Shown piece after piece: positions 59,130-64,000 of a stretch of 64,000 nucleotides of DNA. Made by a program: the position numbers and the translations under genes. The notes under the pieces are model-generated. The model made no database searches and was not told the origin of the DNA. It saw only the letters and a list, made by a program, of their open reading frames with translations. This stretch comes from Hypericum androsaemum (lineage: Eukaryota; Streptophyta; Magnoliopsida; Malpighiales; Hypericaceae): positions 14,068,092 through 14,132,091 of the forward strand of contig OZ023190.1 in the NCBI GenBank assembly GCA_963995505.1, written 5' to 3'. Every line of letters starts with the position of its first letter. Position 1 is the stretch's first letter.

Positions 59130-61010
59130 GCGGAGAAACTGCATTATATAATAAGTATCTCATTTTTATATTCTCTTCTTGCTCGTATGCGGCTTGTTTC
59201 CAAGTCATCGAAGCTAGCTAGTAAAGATTGATGCACCTTATTTCAATAGCTCTATCTCGTTTTATTCTATTTATTTAATAAGTATCTCATTTTGTTCTAT
59301 TAATCAAACGAGTTATAATGATGTACAGGATTGGCAGTACAGATATGGCTAGCTAGGAAGCATGCAATTACGATAAGATATTTATGTTGGATTGGATTGC
59401 ATTCCTTTTTTTTAACTTTACTTTTGTTGGTCGTATCATATCATTTAATACGAAGAAAAAAAATTCATAGGTTTCTAAGGTAGACATAATGTACCGAGAG
59501 ATCCATTACATAGTAAATTTGCTTCTGAGTCTATTTTTTATCCAACTTTTGGTTACAACTTATTTGAATGACATTGTTACCCTTAAATCACATTTTAATT
59601 ACAAATTCACTGTAAGGTATCAAGTTAAGGAAAAAAATAGTTTGTAAATTATTAATTCCGGGCACCATGTCTTTTTTTGGTAGGTAAATTTCTATATTAA
59701 AAATAAAAAGGAATATACAAATAATGAAAATAAAAGAGGACAGAAAAAAAGAACAAGAAGAAACACCCACCCCTACCCAAACGAACCCAATCCACCCACC
59801 CGAGTGTTGACCCTCTTGTATAGATGCACGAGAGTTGTAGCTGAGATTTCACTAAAAATCTTGAAGTCGCAAAATTCTATAGGAAAAAATGACAATAGGG
59901 TAAAGAGCTACATCGATGACACTGCGATACAAGTCAAACATTCAGAAAAATACTAATAATAAATAAATTCGTTATTTACAAAAGCAGCTAGCCTAATAAA
60001 CCCCCCAACCTATTCCGCGCACCATGTCATTCTTGGATTGCTACCCTACCTCCAAAAAACTTTAATCCCCAACTTCTTCAATACTTCCGGGTGATAATAG
60101 TGTGTAAATTAATAATTCTGTGCACCATGTTAATCATTTTTTCCTTCACTAATCATTTTGTCCTTCACTATAGCGTACCTGTTTTCATTGATAAAATAAA
60201 ATAATTCAGATTGAATAATATAATAACGAGTTGGATTGTAAGAAGATGGGGTTATTAAGATGGGGCTATGACGGGGAAAGAAGAGATGGATTGATACCTG
60301 CCATGTCGGAGAAGAAGAGAAGAATTAGTACCTGCGATGTCGGGGAAGAAGAGGGGTGACATGTTTTTCCCAAGCTCGATGCTACGATTAAAATTAATGG
60401 AAATGATAATATTGCTAGTATGGACTTTTGGTTAATGCTGTCTGATGAGAAAATGAAGATTTGTCCATTGCACACATTCATGATGGTAAGATTTTATTTT
60501 TCTTATCGATGTCTTTTGGTGAATTTGTAAATAAAAGGTGATGTAAGGGTAGCAATGTCATTTCAGATGAGTTGTTAACAAACAGAACGCCTTAAAAAGA
60601 CTCTTTGGTTTTTGCAATATATATATACCGTTTAAAAAAATAAGTTGTTAACAAAAAAATTGGATGAAAATAAATTCGGGAACAAACGATTTAAATTTCT
60701 CAAACTTTTAAAACTAATTTATCACCTGATGGATGCACCATAATGGATGCACCATGATAGATATAATACATTATATCTAACTTTAAAAACTTACAAAAAT
60801 TTTCCTCTTTAATACGATAATGGATGCACCATGAATATCGTAAAATTACTGGAAAACGCGCTACGAATAGCTAAACTTGATTCATGCACGCGCCACGAAT
60901 CTTATTTCTTTTCACTGAAGCTAACCTAACTCGAATTTATATATGCGTAACAGCATTATTGATCGAAATCATTCCTAATGATTAATTAATATCATAAATA
61001 AGTCAATTGA
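59130..61010. other. AT-rich intergenic DNA
   Basis: No gene. GCACCATGT occurs near 59662, 60021 and 60123, and ATGGATGCACCAT three times between 60728 and 60835, both minor local repeats. Confidence 0.45.
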
Positions 61011-61011
61011 G

Positions 61012-61272
61012 TCAAACTTATTCTAATTGAAATTAATTGGGTTCATGGGCAACTACCCGGATCTTGCCCGTCCTACCCATACCTTGTTCGGCCATCTGGA
61101 CCAGTAACATCAGCATTCGCTGATGATGTGACGCCACGTGGACATTCTCTCTCTCTCTCTTATCCTTTCTCTCTTCTCTCTCTCCCCCCTCCATCTGACC
61201 GGGCAAAATGGGCAAGGTTCGAAAACCTACCCGTGGACCTAATTGATTTTAGTTAAAATAAATTTGATTTAA
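61012..61272. mobile_element. Candidate 260-bp MITE
   Basis: The left end TCAAACTTATTCTAATTGAA then TTAATTGGGTTCATGGGCA is an imperfect inverted copy of the right end (about 70% by eye, 61210-61270, including CCGTGGACCTAATTGATTTT). The interior has a CT tract. No coding capacity. Confidence 0.5.
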
Positions 61273-62310
61273 TTTGTCAATTTTACACTACATAATACTA
61301 AAGTGGACTTATATATATATATCATGCAAACACTTTTACGTGCTTTTATGTCTCCTTAATTCCTAAATTTTTTTATCAGCTTTTTTGGCCGACAAAAGAG
61401 GACGCATTTGAAAAAAGACGAACACGGAAGGATGAAAATGGTAAACAATTGATGATGACGGCGAAATAAAAAATCGGAGGATATTTAAAGTTGCATGTGA
61501 GGCTGATATGATGACGATTTCAATGTTTATCGTGCCCTGGCCAATGGGGACAGACAATTACATGTTATAATCACATTGTTGGTCGGGAAATATTTGTATT
61601 TATATTATTAGATCAACTAATATTTTGTTATTGTCTATTCGACATGGTTTGTTCTAAGTTAATTATAGATTTGGGTTCTAATTTTAAGAATAAATTGTGT
61701 TAAAATTTGATAAATAGATATTTTTTAAATTTGACTTGACTGAAAAGATCCAGATACTTTATTCCTATTTTCAATATCTGATAACGATTTCAACCACAAA
61801 AACAAATATACGAAATTTTTTAATCAATTCTTATAAACATATGCATGGCACGGATTTTTTGTGGGTGAAAATGGATATGTTTGAGGAAGGACTCAAATCT
61901 CTTATCTATCTATAACATCACATATACTGCATTTTCAACTTCGTGACACGAAGGATCTAACACTCTAGGATGGTAAATATATATTTATTGTTACAAACTA
62001 ATAAAAACCATATATATATAAAATGTGATGACGGGGACCACATGTCGAGGATTGTGATGAAAACCTCGGGAGGATTCGGTCCTGAAAAAAGATATCGAGT
62101 ATAATTCTAGATGAGAAGGGACATGGGTAGAACTGATAAAAAGGAAAAAAAATTATAAAAGATGGGATGCACATCCGTGGGAGGAAAATAATAGATTTTA
62201 TTTTTTTCTTTGGGAATGGAATAGGGGTAGGTCCCTCTGAGAAAAATAATGGACTTTAATTTTTTTCCTTAGACTTTATCTTTTAGATAGATAATCGGTA
62301 ACAAGTAAAA
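61273..62310. other. AT-rich intergenic DNA
   Basis: No gene, RNA or defined repeat recognised between the candidate MITE and the 22-bp satellite-like array. Confidence 0.45.
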
Positions 62311-62319
62311 GAATTGGTA

Positions 62320-62502
62320 TAGTAAATCGAACATATCATTTGATATAATCGCACATATCATTTGATATAACTGGACATACTATTTAATATAATCGGATAT
62401 ACTAATCGATATATAATTTACTTAATTATTTAACTTTATTATTATAACCGGACATACCATTCGATATAATAGAGAATACCATTTGTTATAACCTGGCGTA
62501 CC
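62320..62502 (+). repeat. 22-bp tandem array, left part
   Basis: Degenerate units of the type ACCGGACATACCATTCGATA. The array resumes on the far side of the insertion at 63789. Confidence 0.8.
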
Positions 62503-63788
62503 TGATAAACAGAAAATTGCGAACAATAAAATGCACAAACAAATAGTATAGTAGAAAGTATGGTTATCGAACTGAGGGTTGAACACGAAATCGAAACAAT
62601 CAATTATGCAAAGCATGGAAATTTAAAGATTTATAAGGTTGTAAAGGTTTGCAAGAAAGTAAACGGAATCGAAAATGCAAATAAAAAAGTTGTAAATTCA
62701 ATGGAGACAAACAAGCACAATACCCTATGGATTGACTACCTATGACGAGATTGTGGTTCTTATGAAGCTCTAACTAGTATCCGAAGTTTTCTAATGCATA
62801 TTCCTAACGCTTTCGTTCACTAGAAAGATAAAACTAAGATAGAGAAGGCCTAAGTTACCAATTAACGCTTTCGCTCATCAATTAGACTTAGAACTAACCT
62901 GATCTAAATTATGAAGATTTCTACTAACGGGTTATTCTCATGATATTAAGATGTCTCATTAATACCTAAGAACATGTTAATTAGTTTTTTCATCAATTCG
63001 AGTACCTCTCGGTCTACTCTCATCAATTCTAATCATAACCTAAGTGATCAAGTTAGGTTAAGTATTAAGTTTGTGAATTAACAACTAATGTAAAATATAT
63101 TCGAACCATAATTCAACATAGATAATCAATCACATGGTTAGGGCATCACACTCTAGAGAAATCTACTCGCTAAGCATATTCATGAAGCACAATAGATTAA
63201 TGAATATCATAATGACAATTAGAAAGTAATTCTCCAAAAGTCACAGTAGAAAAGTGTGTCTAAAACCTAAAAGACTATGGCTTTATATAGCCAAGCCAAC
63301 TCACTAGATAGTAGGAAAACCTAGGAGTCTTTTCTAAACTAGAAGACATATGGCCAATCACAAGTGGCCTAATTATATGGAAATAACTTAGACATCACGT
63401 TCTAGAGCCAAAACAGGCGGCCCAAAGTCATAGAATCCGAGTTGGGATAAAAATCTGATCAAAATAGGAAGTCTAAAAAAACTGAACTCGGGATGTCTGG
63501 GGCCCGCCAGGATGTTGGCGCCCGCCAAGTGAAACGTCTGTCTGGCCGTTGGCGCCCACCAGGCCATGTCCAACTTCACTCCATTGCTCTCGTCAACCCG
63601 TCCTTGCTCCAATTGCTCATGAACCGCTCCAATTACCTGCCAGAACACCCGACACACAGTAGAGGTCCACTCCAAGACTCACACACATACGAACCAACAA
63701 CGATTCCATTGAACATGACAACGAGTAAAATCCTATCCAAACGCATACAAAAGCATACGACAAAACATGAGCATTTACACACTCATCA
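62503..63788. mobile_element. Solo-LTR-like insertion in the 22-bp array
   Basis: Begins TGATAAACAG and ends CACTCATCA, with TG/CA ends and TGAT/ATCA inverted tips. Flanks are GTACC and ATACC, a 5-bp near-match duplication. It is 1286 bp with a TATA-like CTTTATATAGCC (about 63271), repeated TGGCGCCCGCCA / TGGCGCCCACCA motifs near 63515 and 63550, and no coding frames. A single LTR left after recombination of a retrotransposon is the best reading. Confidence 0.55.
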
Positions 63789-64000
63789 ATACCATTTAAT
63801 ATAACTGGGTATACTATTTAATATAATCGGACATACCGGTCGATATAATTTAATAATCAGACATATCATTCGATGTAACCGGGCATACCATTTAATATAA
63901 CCGGGCATATCATTCGATATATAATTTAATTAATTATCTAACTTTCTTATTATAAATATTTTAAATAACCGGATATACCATTCGATATAATTGAGAATAC
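63789..64000 (+). repeat. 22-bp tandem array, right part (runs off the window)
   Basis: Same units as 62320-62502 (ACCATTTAATATAACCGGGC and variants), continuing to the window edge. Confidence 0.8.

Overview
The window is nuclear DNA from a dicot plant. The evidence is short GT-AG introns, AT-rich intergenic DNA, Pol II promoters with TATA boxes and plant-type TGGGCC and telo-box elements, and plant-only families (SAUR, group C bZIP, CYP716 P450, MIR169, plant hAT and MULE-like elements). A woody rosid is plausible, but I cannot name the species from sequence alone.

Layout. 1-10.5 kb is gene-dense. It holds elongation factor eEF2 (+, 843 aa), a single-exon GT64 glycosyltransferase (-), a 76-aa four-CXXC DnaJ-type zinc protein (+, head-to-head with GT64), a doubtful two-exon reading frame (+) and a SAUR gene (-). 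10.5-26.9 kb is repeat-rich. It contains a direct 2.1-kb tandem duplication carrying broken AHL (PPC-domain) and LRR-like fragments, then a complete 3.78-kb hAT transposon with matching 8-bp target duplications but a broken transposase, then AT-rich DNA with two small local duplications. 27-28.1 kb holds a two-exon DUF599 membrane protein. 29-31.4 kb carries a truncated hAT end, a MITE and a MULE-like element with ~120-bp inverted ends. 31.5-33.5 kb is the 26S proteasome lid subunit RPN6. 34-35.1 kb is another GC-rich insert with inverted ends. 37.8-40.3 kb is a six-exon group C bZIP. 42.5-49.7 kb (-) is an 18-exon gene encoding an ABC1/UbiB atypical kinase fused to a class C beta-lactamase-like domain (953 aa by my splice model). 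50.8-52.2 kb is a larger relative of the MITE family, carrying a 22-bp minisatellite and a gene-like GC-rich piece. 53.8-56.1 kb is a CYP716-type P450 with non-standard active-site residues. 58.76-59.0 kb is a MIR169 gene with its own TATA box. The right end is a 22-bp tandem repeat interrupted by a 1.29-kb solo-LTR-like insertion.

The genes are not a pathway cluster. eEF2 and RPN6 are housekeeping genes whose promoters share TGGGCC arrays, and RPN6 has a small palindromic element just upstream of that array. SAUR, bZIP and MIR169 are regulatory, and CYP716 belongs to specialised (triterpenoid) metabolism. The most notable structure is a family of three elements sharing terminal motifs and internal tandem repeats with the core AAACCAATATCA. 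Exon boundaries were read by eye from GT-AG sites and frame continuity; no transcript or database evidence was available.
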